From: Chloroflexi bacterium bin125
GTDB lineage: Bacteria > Chloroflexota > Dehalococcoidia > Bin125
DNA: 64,000 nucleotides
Assembly (NCBI GenBank): GCA_002239025.1
Contig: MPNM01000001.1
Coordinates: forward strand, 445,026 to 509,025
Reading direction: 5' to 3'
Shown: in pieces, positions 52,580 to 60,750 of the stretch
How positions within the stretch are numbered: position 1 is the first letter of the stretch
Layout: the number at the start of each line of letters is the position of its first letter
Program-made: the position numbers and the translations under genes
Notes under the pieces: generated by a model
What the model saw: the letters and a program-made list of their open reading frames with translations, nothing else
Told to the model about the DNA's origin: nothing
The model's database searches: none

Positions 52580-52648
52580 GGGAGAGCTGCCGAAGAGCCT
52601 GCCCCCGATTTGAACGGGGGCTGAGGGGGTCCCTCCCCTGTTGGCCCC
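52580..52648. repeat. Degenerate third copy of repeat family II
   Basis: GGGAGAGCTGCCGAAG followed by CCCCCG-N7-CGGGGG and GAGGGGGTCCCTCCCCTGTT resembles arm A of the preceding inverted repeat and its flank (GTCCCTGCCTGTTGGCCC). The rest of the 52322-52737 gap shows no gene. Confidence 0.5.
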
Positions 52649-52737
52649 GTTGGCTACGCGAAACTCGCTATCTCTGCGGAACACGAGAGTGATATGCCTC
52701 AATCGTTCCTGCAAACATCTCAACACTCATCCCGACA

Positions 52738-53514
52738 CTACGAGTCGTCCCGTCGCGACTGCCCCTGCGCTGCCACAGCCGCTGCTGCTTCGGCCGCTGC
52801 TTCCTCACCCGCCAGATAGCGACGCTCGACAACCTTGAGCTCGCCGTTGAGCGTGTAGGCGAGCGGCATGCCTGTGGGGATGTTGAGTCCTGTGATCTTT
52901 TCGTCCGAGATCGATTCCAGGTGCTTCACAATCGCACGAATACTGTTTCCATGCGCTGCCACCAATAGTCGCTGACCACTCTGCAGCGCCGGCGTGATCT
53001 CGTGCTCCCAGCAGGGAAGCACGCGTTCCAACGTGAGCTTCAACGATTCTGCAGCCGGCAACGCCGCGGTTGGTATGCCCTCGTATCTGCGATCGAATCT
53101 CGGATGGTCGGGATGATCTTCGTCCAGTGTCGGCGGCGGGATGTCGTACGACCGACGCCAGATCTGAACCTGATCATCACCATGCTTCGCCGCAGTCTCG
53201 GCCTTGTTCAATCCCTGGAGACCGCCGTAGTGGCGCTCGTTCAGCCGCCAGTCCCGATATACCGGCAACCACGGCGCATCAATCTCATCCAGAATGATCC
53301 AGAGCGTGTGAATCGCACGCTGCAACACCGAGGTCCAGGCAGCGTCGAACTCGATGCCGGCGTCGCGGATCTGTTGGCCGGCGCTGTGTGCCTCCGCGAT
53401 GCCCTGGTCGGTCAGATCGACATCGATCCAGCCGGTAAATCGGTTCTCGCGGTTCCACACGCTTTGCCCGTGACGCACAAACACCAGGTTGGGAGCAGAA
53501 CTGCCGTCTGACAT
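52738..53514 (-). CDS. gpmA: 2,3-bisphosphoglycerate-dependent phosphoglycerate mutase
   Basis: Interconverts 3- and 2-phosphoglycerate in glycolysis. The ATG at 53514 gives 258 residues. The phospho-histidine is H15 in [10 protein letters not shown], followed by [13 protein letters not shown], then [16 protein letters not shown] and [15 protein letters not shown], the full dPGM pattern. A GTG at 53520 is also possible. It is divergent from the HIT gene with 50 bp between. The Ala-rich C-terminal tail (240-258) is an extension. Confidence 0.95.
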   Translation of the reverse strand: MSDGSSAPNLVFVRHGQSVWNRENRFTGWIDVDLTDQGIAEAHSAGQQIRDAGIEFDAAWTSVLQRAIHTLWIILDEIDAPWLPVYRDWRLNERHYGGLQGLNKAETAAKHGDDQVQIWRRSYDIPPPTLDEDHPDHPRFDRRYEGIPTAALPAAESLKLTLERVLPCWEHEITPALQSGQRLLVAAHGNSIRAIVKHLESISDEKITGLNIPTGMPLAYTLNGELKVVERRYLAGEEAAAEAAAAVAAQGQSRRDDS

Positions 53515-53564
53515 GTCCACAGGCTACCCTGCGTTTGCTGTAGCGAACCCTGGGAGGAAGCCGA

Positions 53565-53927
53565 GTGAGTGACGCTGAGCGTTCGTCTGACACCGTGTTT
53601 GGCGCGATCGTGCGAGGTGAAATTCCTGCCGACATCGTCTACGAAGACGATCAGTGTCTCGCCTTTCGCGACCTCAATCCGCAAGCGCCGTCGCATGTGC
53701 TGGTCATTCCCCGCGCCGCCATCTCGGGTCTGCAAGAAGCCGATCAAGCCGACCCGGCACTGCTCGGACACTTGCTGCAGGCCGCTCAGACAGTCGCCCG
53801 CCAGGAAGGTCTGGAAGCGGATGGCTGGAGAGTCGTGGTCAATGTCGGCGAGAACGCCGGTCAGACCGTTGCCCATTTGCATTTGCACGTGTTGGGAGGA
53901 CGCAAACTGTCCTGGCCGCCGGGCTGA
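53565..53927 (+). CDS. HIT-family nucleotide-binding protein (HINT-like)
   Basis: A 120-residue histidine-triad protein starting at a GTG with GGGAGGA upstream. The triad HLHLHV is at 104-109, and the N-terminus FGAIVRGEIPADIVYEDD is typical of HINT/PKCI proteins that hydrolyse AMP-lysine or phosphoramidate substrates. It is followed 16 nt later by the LivG-like ATPase gene, an arrangement that is probably coincidental. Confidence 0.92.
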   Translation: MSDAERSSDTVFGAIVRGEIPADIVYEDDQCLAFRDLNPQAPSHVLVIPRAAISGLQEADQADPALLGHLLQAAQTVARQEGLEADGWRVVVNVGENAGQTVAHLHLHVLGGRKLSWPPG

Positions 53928-53943
53928 GGCGCAAGGCTCCCAC

Positions 53944-54726
53944 ATGGATGCCCACATGGATGCATTGTTAGACGTTCGCGAGTTGGACAAACACTTCGGC
54001 GGACTGCGCGCCTGCGATCAGGCGACATTCCAGGTCGAGCAAGGCAAGATCGCTGGAATGATCGGTCCCAACGGCGCAGGCAAAACCACGGCCTTCAACT
54101 GCGTGGCCGGTTTTCTCAAGCCCGATGGCGGTCAGGTCCATTTCGGCGGCGAAGAAGTCACTGGTCTTCCAGCACACCGAATGTTCGACAAGGGCCTCGT
54201 GCGAACGTTCCAGATCCCACAAGAGCTGGACACAATGACCGTCCTCGAAAACCTCATGCTGGCCGGTGAACATCAGTCGGGCGAGGCGGCGTGGCGAAAC
54301 TGGCTCTTGCCCCGCAAGGTGCGCCTCGAGGAGCAACAACTCGAGGCTCGAGCGCATGAGGTGCTGGAGCAGACCCAACTCGGCCATCAGGCCTACATCC
54401 GAGCCGGCGCACTCTCCGGCGGACAACGAAAGCTGCTCGAACTCGCCCGCGCGCTGATGGCCGAACCACGCATGATCCTGCTCGACGAGCCTGGCGCCGG
54501 AGTCAATCCCGCCCTGGTGCGCCGTCTGGCCGAACACATCCGAGAGCTGCGCGAGCGGCTGGGCCTCACGTTCCTGATCATTGAGCACAATCTCGACTTC
54601 GTCCGCCAGCTCTGCGATCCGGTCATCGTCATGGCCCAGGGCCAGGTCCTCGATGTGGGAACTCCCGACGAGGTCCTCTCCAACCCCGAGGTACAGGCCG
54701 CCTACCTGAGCGGACAGCGCACATGA
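53944..54726 (+). CDS. livG: Branched-chain amino acid-type ABC transporter ATPase LivG
   Basis: One of two ATPases of a HAAT-family importer. Starting at the ATG at 53944, it has 260 residues (53956 is an alternative). Walker A is GPNGAGKTT (41-49), the signature LSGGQRKLLELARAL, and Walker B ILLDEPGAGVNP. The GLVRTFQIPQEL segment and C-terminal PEVQAAYLSG are typical of LivG. It overlaps livF by 4 nt. Confidence 0.92.
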   Translation: MDAHMDALLDVRELDKHFGGLRACDQATFQVEQGKIAGMIGPNGAGKTTAFNCVAGFLKPDGGQVHFGGEEVTGLPAHRMFDKGLVRTFQIPQELDTMTVLENLMLAGEHQSGEAAWRNWLLPRKVRLEEQQLEARAHEVLEQTQLGHQAYIRAGALSGGQRKLLELARALMAEPRMILLDEPGAGVNPALVRRLAEHIRELRERLGLTFLIIEHNLDFVRQLCDPVIVMAQGQVLDVGTPDEVLSNPEVQAAYLSGQRT

Positions 54727-55490
54727 CCGAGCGCCAGCCGTTGCTCCAGGTCAAGGAATTCTTCGGTGGCTACGTCGACGGCATCGACATCATTCACGAT
54801 GTCGCGCTCGATCTCTACCGCGATGAAATCCTGACCATCATTGGACCCAATGGTGCCGGAAAGTCGACGCTGCTCAAAGCCATCGTCGGCGCCTTGCCGT
54901 ACGAACGAGGAACTCGCTCGTTCCAGGGCGAAGACGTGAGCGGATGGTCAACGCCCAGGATGATCGCTGCCGGAGTCGGCTACGTACCCCAGGTCGACAA
55001 CATCTTCACCTCGATGTCGATCACGGAAAATCTGGAGATGGGCGGCTACATGCGCAAGGAGGGCCTGCGCGAGCGGATCGCCGAGGTCCTGGCCATGTTT
55101 CCCGACCTCGAGGGCCGTCCCCGAGAGCGGGCCAGCCGCTTATCCGGTGGACAGCGACAGATGCTGGCCATGGCCCGAGCACTGATGCTCGACCCGATCA
55201 TGCTCTGCCTCGACGAACCGACGGCGGCGCTATCGCCTGCAGCACGAGGAGAATTGCTAGGCCGTATCTACCGCATCCATATGTCTGGCGTCGGCATCCT
55301 GATGGTCGAGCAGAATGCGACGGAAGCACTGGTCTGGTCTGACCGTGGGGTGGTCATGGTCGATGGCGAAAAAGCGTTGGAAGGCACTGGCACCGACATG
55401 CTGACCAGCCCAGAAGTTGGTCGGGCATTCCTTGGACAAGCGGAAGGAGAGGGCGAGGGATTCACGATCGAGGAGGGGAGCCACTCATAG
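54723..55490 (+). CDS. livF: Branched-chain amino acid-type ABC transporter ATPase LivF
   Basis: The second ATPase, 255 residues. Walker A GPNGAGKST (41-49), the motif VGYVPQVDNIFTSMSITENLEMG, signature LSGGQRQMLAMARAL and LCLDEPTAALSP, ending in VGRAFLG. Its start overlaps the livG stop (ATGA). AGGAGGGGAG lies inside its last codons and serves the next gene. Confidence 0.93.
   Translation: MTERQPLLQVKEFFGGYVDGIDIIHDVALDLYRDEILTIIGPNGAGKSTLLKAIVGALPYERGTRSFQGEDVSGWSTPRMIAAGVGYVPQVDNIFTSMSITENLEMGGYMRKEGLRERIAEVLAMFPDLEGRPRERASRLSGGQRQMLAMARALMLDPIMLCLDEPTAALSPAARGELLGRIYRIHMSGVGILMVEQNATEALVWSDRGVVMVDGEKALEGTGTDMLTSPEVGRAFLGQAEGEGEGFTIEEGSHS
55471..55489 (+). promoter_or_regulatory. Shine-Dalgarno and probable AUA start of livH
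   Basis: AGGAGG (55471-55476) lies 10 nt before an ATA at 55487-55489 that overlaps the livF stop TAG (55488-55490). No ATG, GTG or TTG exists in the livH frame before 55550, which would remove the conserved first helix. Confidence 0.5.
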
Positions 55491-56401
55491 AGATCGCGCA
55501 GCTCATCACGATCGGGATCATCGTCGGCTCGATCATCGCGCTGGGCGCGATGGGTCTGACGCTGATCTTTGGCGTGCTCGGAATCGCCGACTTCGCGCAC
55601 GGCGACAAGATGGGTTGGGGCATGTTCCTGGCCTTCTTCATCGTCTCGTCGGAGGGAGCCAACCTGGGCTTCGCCGGTGGACGATTCGGTTCGCTGTCGT
55701 TCGGTTGGGGGCTGATCGTCGGGCTCTTGGTGGCGATGATTGGCGTCGCGCTGATCTCGGTCGTGCTGGAGCGGCTGGTCTTCCGCCGACTCCGAGTCAC
55801 GGGCGGTGGCTTCTTTGTCTTCGCGATCGCCTCGCTGGGCATGTCGATCATGCTGCGCGCGGTGGTCCAACTGATCTGGGGACCCTCGAACTTCCGCTAC
55901 ACGCCAGGCATCCACCCGGCCATCGAAATCCTCGGCGGGATCAAGGTCAAGCCTGACCAGTTTTTCATCGTCGGAATCACGGTGCTGGCAGCGGTGCTGC
56001 TCTATTGGCTGCTTTACCGGACTCGATTCGGCAAGGCCATGCGAGCCACGTCCGATAATCCCGGTCTGGCCGAAGCATCGGGTATCGACACCGACCGCAT
56101 CCGCACCGGTACCTGGATCGTCGCCGGCATCCTCGGCGCGCTGGCCGGAGTCATGCTCGGACTGCAGGCCGAAGTCCGTTTCGACGCCGGGTTCCGCCTG
56201 CTGTTGCCGCTGTTCGCCGCCGTCATCCTGGGTGGCATTGGCAACCCGTGGGGAGCACTGGTCGGAGGTCTCACGGTTGGAATCGCTCAGGAGCTCTCAA
56301 CCCAGTGGATCAACACCGGCCTCAAACCCGGCGTTCCCTTCGTGATCGTGATTGTCGTACTGCTGTTGCGACCTCGCGGCCTCTTCGGACAAGTGCGGTA
56401 G
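55487..56401 (+). CDS. livH: Branched-chain amino acid-type ABC transporter permease LivH
   Basis: Inner-membrane permease. Read from 55487 it has 304 residues and the family N-terminus, with a first helix before GLTLIFGVLGIADFAHGD. Read from the first ATG (55550), it would be 283 residues and begin in the middle of that helix. The C-terminal part has RFGKAMRATSDNPGLAEASGID and AVILGGIGNPWGALVGG, typical of LivH. It pairs with LivM, encoded 12 nt downstream. Confidence 0.85.
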   Translation: MEIAQLITIGIIVGSIIALGAMGLTLIFGVLGIADFAHGDKMGWGMFLAFFIVSSEGANLGFAGGRFGSLSFGWGLIVGLLVAMIGVALISVVLERLVFRRLRVTGGGFFVFAIASLGMSIMLRAVVQLIWGPSNFRYTPGIHPAIEILGGIKVKPDQFFIVGITVLAAVLLYWLLYRTRFGKAMRATSDNPGLAEASGIDTDRIRTGTWIVAGILGALAGVMLGLQAEVRFDAGFRLLLPLFAAVILGGIGNPWGALVGGLTVGIAQELSTQWINTGLKPGVPFVIVIVVLLLRPRGLFGQVR

Positions 56402-56413
56402 GGGCGGTCCGAA

Positions 56414-57463
56414 ATGGAACAGCTCTTCGTCACGCTGGTCACCTTCGACGGAGCAGTCAACTGGACGGTCGGCTTCCTCACTACGGTCGCGATCTTCGCC
56501 ATCCTGGCCCTCGCGCTGAATATCCAGTGGAGCGTGGGCATCCTCAACTTCGGAGTCGCCGCCTTCTTCATGGTCGGCGCATATGTCTCTGCGGTGCTGA
56601 CCTTACCCGCGCCGGAAGGCCTGGAAGCTTACGTCGCCGGCTGGAGCATTCCCATTCCGATCGGCTGGATATTCGCTGCCATCGCTGGAGGCGTCCTGGC
56701 AATCCTGCTTGGCATTCCCACGCTTCGCCTGCGAGACGACTTCCTCGCCATCGCCACCATCGGGGTTGCAGCGATCCTGCGCAGCGTCGCCAATTCGGTC
56801 GAAGGACTGGTCAATCGCAGCCGTGGACTCAATGGCATTGATGGATTCCTGCAAAACGAAGTCCAGGGGCCTGACTACCGCTGGGTCGAACTTGCCACTG
56901 CGCTCGTCGTCCTGATTGCCGTTTACTGGCTCGTCACCCGGGCGACCGCTTCGCCCTGGGGCAGAGCGCTCCGGGCGATCCGCGATAACGAGGACACGGC
57001 CAAGGCATCGGGCAAGAACACCGTCCGCTTCCGCATGGGCGCATTCATCCTCGGAGCCATGCTCATGGGTCTGGCTGGGGCTATCTATGCCCACCGCAGC
57101 GGAACGATATCGCCGCTGACCTTCTCTGACTTGCTGGGCACCTTCTTCGTCTGGACGATGTTGATCGTCGGCGGCAGCGGCAATCACCGAGGCGCCGTGC
57201 TCGGCGCGGTCGTCGTCGGCTTCTTCTGGTTTGGCACGCCGCTGATCCAGGAGAGCCTGCCCGACTGGTTAGGCAGCCGCGTCTTCCAGGTGAGACAACT
57301 TCTCATTGGACTACTGATCGTCGTGTTCCTGCTCTGGCGGCCACAGGGACTCCTGGCCGAGCAGGATCGAGTCAGCCGTTTCGTTTCCCGAGGCCCCGAC
57401 GATCATCACAGCAACAATGACAGTTCCGTCTGGCAACGGCTCAGAAGCACAGTCACGCGCTAG
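56414..57463 (+). CDS. livM: Branched-chain amino acid-type ABC transporter permease LivM
   Basis: The second permease, 349 residues with about ten helices. Typical parts are ALALNIQWSVGILNFGVAAFFMVGAY, then LRLRDDFLAIATIGVAAILR, WGRALRAIRDNEDTAKASGKN and LIVGGSGNHRGAVLGAVVV. Its C-terminus is a hydrophilic tail of about 40 residues. It closes the livGFHM operon; the binding proteins are in the following minus-strand genes. Confidence 0.93.
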   Translation: MEQLFVTLVTFDGAVNWTVGFLTTVAIFAILALALNIQWSVGILNFGVAAFFMVGAYVSAVLTLPAPEGLEAYVAGWSIPIPIGWIFAAIAGGVLAILLGIPTLRLRDDFLAIATIGVAAILRSVANSVEGLVNRSRGLNGIDGFLQNEVQGPDYRWVELATALVVLIAVYWLVTRATASPWGRALRAIRDNEDTAKASGKNTVRFRMGAFILGAMLMGLAGAIYAHRSGTISPLTFSDLLGTFFVWTMLIVGGSGNHRGAVLGAVVVGFFWFGTPLIQESLPDWLGSRVFQVRQLLIGLLIVVFLLWRPQGLLAEQDRVSRFVSRGPDDHHSNNDSSVWQRLRSTVTR

Positions 57464-57620
57464 GGCTCACTCAAAAGCGTTGCTCAGTCAACGAGGGAAA
57501 TCTCGTCCCAGTGTCAAGCACGGGGCATCGGAAGCATGCGCATGTTCACTTGAGTGCGATCCGCCGCCGCCGATCCCGCTCTTTCCCCGCTTCCCCTTGC
57601 ATTCTCCAATCTGCAAGTGT

Positions 57621-57745
57621 CATGACTGTCATACCTGCGCTCCACTTCCGTCATACCCGCGCTTGACGCGGGTATCTCGCGCCTCCAGAAACGGACGACT
57701 ATTCAGCACTCAGCGAGATTGCCGCGACCGAGCGCGGCAATGACG
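57621..57745. repeat. Family I paired palindromic repeat with truncated copy (REPIN-like)
   Basis: A truncated copy (57628-57640) is followed by the unit starting CGTCATACCCGCGCTTGACG (57649-57680) and a facing, inverted unit starting GCGAGATTGCCGCGACCGAG and ending GGCAATGACG (57713-57745). It sits between livM and the first binding-protein gene, which converge. The remaining gap (57464-57620 and 57746-57782) shows no gene. Confidence 0.7.
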
Positions 57746-57782
57746 GGAGGGGGGGATTTGCGTATCGGTCGCTTGCCGCCGA

Positions 57783-59249
57783 TTACTTACTCAGGTCTAC
57801 TTCGGTCCGACGGATGACGTCGATCCCACCTTCGGAGTCAAACTGCCAGACCCCGATCGCGAACCTCAGCAGATCTCCGTGATCGTCCCAATCCAGGCTT
57901 GACACCGCGCCCGTGTAGTCGATGGCCTGTCCATCAGCCAACGCACTCAGAGCCTGGCTCAGACTCGCGGCAGTGACGGCGATACCATCCCCGCTACTGA
58001 TCTGCCTCAACTGGTCGCGGATCGCTGCACCGTCCGTCGATTGAGCAGCCTGCGCCGCCAGCGCAGCTGCAATCGTCGCGTCGTAGACAGAGGGAACGAA
58101 CGTGATGTTGGCAGACGGTGGCTGACCCCACATTTCAGTGAAGCCTTCGATGAAAAATCGGGTCGACTCGTTGTGCTCGCCGAAGGAAGGTGCGGTGCCG
58201 GTCAGCCCCGTCGCAACCTCGCTACCCAGGGCGTTGAACAAGTGGGGGCTCTGGCCGCAGTTGCCGAGCAGGAACTGGTCGAACAGGCCACTCTCCAGAG
58301 ACTCCGAGATGACAGTGGCGCTCTCCTTCCAGCATCCCAGAACGACCAACAAGGTCGCCTCCTCTTCAGCCGTCCGCTGAATCTCGGGCAGGAATGTCTC
58401 CGCGTTCACGTGATCAAGCGGTAGAGACAGCGCCTCACCGGCAAAAGCCTCTACTACCTCATCCGCCAGGCCCTGACCATAAGCGTCGTCGCGATAGAGC
58501 ACACCGATTCGTTCGTGTCCTCGCTCTGCCGCCAGGTTGGCGAGAATGGCGCCCTCTCCAGCGCCATCAGAGGGCGTCGTTCGGAAGAAGAAGTCGCCCG
58601 GATCAGCAATGGTCAACTCGGGAGACGAACCGGACGGAGTGATGGTCGGGATTTGCAACGGATTGGAAATCTCCCTGGAGATGATCAGCGATGAGGAGCT
58701 GAACGTCGGGCCAATGAGCACATGAACTCCGTCCTCCTCAATCAGTCGGCTCGCCGAAGCCACGATGAACTGCTGGTCGAGGTTGAAATCTGCAATCACG
58801 CCAATGACCGGACGGCCGAAAACGCCTCCCGCTCTGTTGATGTCGGCGATGGCGAGTTTGAATGCCTGCCGCCGTTCAACCGGTGAACCGTGAATGGTCT
58901 GCAACATCGCAATCTTCAGGGGCCCAGGACCGAGCGCAGTCTCGATCGCGGGTAATGGCGAACTGCGGTACCAGCGTTCAATATCCGCGTCGACCGGCAG
59001 GAATCGCGCGTCGGGCAGGACCTGATCGCTCCAGCCATCTACCTCGCGTCGCTGAAGTGCAACCTCGGTGCGTCCGTCGTCCAGCTTGCGCACGGTGATT
59101 CGGACATCACCCGATTTGTCAGAACCGTCAGAGCTTGAATTGGAGTGACCCTCTGCATCCACAACCTGCCAGATGGCCCAGATTGCCGACACCAACACCA
59201 TCAGGCCCGCCATCGCCAAGATGACGGGCCGAACGCGATTGAACTCCAA
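57783..59249 (-). CDS. Membrane-anchored LivK-like substrate-binding protein
   Basis: A 488-residue Peripla_BP_6-type protein. It lacks a lipobox and is held by a helix at about 10-30. Between the helix and the binding domain is a module at about 48-98 (VRKLDDGRTEVALQRRE... LPDARFLP... RWYRSSPL), a juxtamembrane segment I recognise from other Chloroflexota and actinobacterial proteins. The domain follows: LKIAMLQTIHG, SGSSPELTIADPGDFFFRTTPSD, YRDDAYGQG, and AIRDQLRQISSG. It probably feeds the LivGFHM transporter. Confidence 0.85.
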   Translation of the reverse strand: MEFNRVRPVILAMAGLMVLVSAIWAIWQVVDAEGHSNSSSDGSDKSGDVRITVRKLDDGRTEVALQRREVDGWSDQVLPDARFLPVDADIERWYRSSPLPAIETALGPGPLKIAMLQTIHGSPVERRQAFKLAIADINRAGGVFGRPVIGVIADFNLDQQFIVASASRLIEEDGVHVLIGPTFSSSSLIISREISNPLQIPTITPSGSSPELTIADPGDFFFRTTPSDGAGEGAILANLAAERGHERIGVLYRDDAYGQGLADEVVEAFAGEALSLPLDHVNAETFLPEIQRTAEEEATLLVVLGCWKESATVISESLESGLFDQFLLGNCGQSPHLFNALGSEVATGLTGTAPSFGEHNESTRFFIEGFTEMWGQPPSANITFVPSVYDATIAAALAAQAAQSTDGAAIRDQLRQISSGDGIAVTAASLSQALSALADGQAIDYTGAVSSLDWDDHGDLLRFAIGVWQFDSEGGIDVIRRTEVDLSK

Positions 59250-59297
59250 GGTGCTGTTCCTTTCGATGTTGAATCTGACCTGCGATGACGAATGCGC

Positions 59298-60611
59298 CTA
59301 CGGCGCTTCGTAGGCGACGATCTCCACTTCCTCGAAATTGCCATCCTCGGTGTAGCGCCAGATGCTACTGAACCCAGACGACAAGTCGCCGTGTTCGTCC
59401 CACTCCATGGCCGTGGCTGCACCGACGTAGTCCACGTCGCCACCATCGGCGAGCGTCTTCAGACCATCCGCTACCGATTCGGGACTCGCGATCACCTCAT
59501 CGCCAGGTGCAGAGGCAATGGTTCGGAGCTGATCACGGATTGCCGCCCCGTCACCAGATCCAGCGGCTTGGGCAGCCAACGCCAGCGCGATTGTGGCGTC
59601 GTAGGTCTCCTTTACGTAAGGAATGGCCGGCGGCACTCCGTACTCATCAATGAATGCGGCAAGCCAGGCTTCGGCCGACTCGCTGTCGGTCGCCGACGCA
59701 GGCCCCGCGCCGTACATGCCAGCGAGGTGCTCGGCGCCGATTGTTTCCACGAGTTGCAGACTCTGAGCGCCATTACTGAACACGAACTGGCCATAGAGAC
59801 CCTGTTCGATTGCCTCACGAATCATGACTTCTGCTTCGGGAACGAAGGTCACAACCATCAAGGCTTGCGCACCTTCGGCAACAGACTGCTGCAGCTCGGC
59901 AATGTAACTCGTCTGAGTCGGGTCGATTGCAATGCTGACAATCTCACCCTCCCAGGCTTCCTCGAATGCAGTTGCATACCCCTGACCCCAGGCGTCGTTG
60001 CGGTAGATCAGGCCAACATTGTCGAATCCACGGTCGGCGGCGACCTGAGCCATGATCGGTCCTTGTGCGGCATCAGACAGGGTCGAGCGGAAGAGGAAGT
60101 CGTCGTCCTCAGCCAATGTCAGCTGCGGCGACGTGGCCGATGGACTGACCATCGGAATCCCCGCGGGCGCGGTGATGTCTGTCACGGCCAGGGTGATACT
60201 GCTGGCGGTGCAGCAGACGAATGCGTGAATCCTCTCGACCTCAACCAGACGGCGGGCCTCTTCAGTCGCAATCGTTGGATCCAGCGTCGAGTCAGTGACG
60301 AGCGGTTCAACAGGTTGTCCCCAAACACCGCCGGCAGCATTGATGTGTTTGATCGCCAGATCAAAGCCCTTACGCATCTCATTGCCGTATTCGGCCAGAC
60401 CGCCGGTGAAATCAAGCATCAAGCCAATCTTGAACGGTTCAGATGGGTCGTCAGCCTGTGCAATCGGCTCGGATTGATCGGCCTGATCGCTTTGTGCTTG
60501 TGCGGCGCTTGATTGATCCTGTTGTTGCGCTTCATCGTCGGAGCAGGCGGAGACGAGACCCATAACCATCAGAGCCGCGGCCAATAGCAGAACGGATTTG
60601 AAGCGTGTCAT
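59298..60611 (-). CDS. LivK-like substrate-binding lipoprotein
   Basis: The ATG at 60611 gives 437 residues with a signal ending GLVSAC (lipobox, C23), a Gln/Ser/Asp-rich linker (24-50), then the binding domain: FKIGLMLDFTGGLAEYG, SATSPQLTLAEDDDFLFRSTLSDAA, YRNDAWGQG and AIRDQLRTIASAPGD. It resembles the proteins on both sides, so the row looks like tandem duplication and divergence. The substrate is unknown: amino acids, amides or carboxylates are all possible for the family. Confidence 0.9.
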   Translation of the reverse strand: MTRFKSVLLLAAALMVMGLVSACSDDEAQQQDQSSAAQAQSDQADQSEPIAQADDPSEPFKIGLMLDFTGGLAEYGNEMRKGFDLAIKHINAAGGVWGQPVEPLVTDSTLDPTIATEEARRLVEVERIHAFVCCTASSITLAVTDITAPAGIPMVSPSATSPQLTLAEDDDFLFRSTLSDAAQGPIMAQVAADRGFDNVGLIYRNDAWGQGYATAFEEAWEGEIVSIAIDPTQTSYIAELQQSVAEGAQALMVVTFVPEAEVMIREAIEQGLYGQFVFSNGAQSLQLVETIGAEHLAGMYGAGPASATDSESAEAWLAAFIDEYGVPPAIPYVKETYDATIALALAAQAAGSGDGAAIRDQLRTIASAPGDEVIASPESVADGLKTLADGGDVDYVGAATAMEWDEHGDLSSGFSSIWRYTEDGNFEEVEIVAYEAP

Positions 60612-60623
60612 TGCAGTCACAAC

Positions 60624-60652
60624 CTTTCCCACGCGGTGTTTGGTTGGGAAAG
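60624..60652. promoter_or_regulatory. Leader hairpin upstream of a binding-protein gene
   Basis: CTTTCCCA (60624-60631) pairs with TGGGAAAG (60645-60652) across a 13-nt loop, 13 nt before the ATG at 60611 on the minus strand. It covers the probable GGGAAAGG ribosome site, so folding could limit translation. It may also be an operator. Confidence 0.4.
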
Positions 60653-60750
60653 CTAGCGGGTTGCTATCGAGATGACCTATCGGCTAGTAAAGCAGGATTC
60701 AATGGCCGTTGATATTGGATAACTCATGGGGCAGACGTAGCACGGATTGA

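Noticed and set aside
52322-52737. Small coding region in the gap before gpmA
   Set aside because: Short open frames there consist of translated palindromic repeat with no protein signal.
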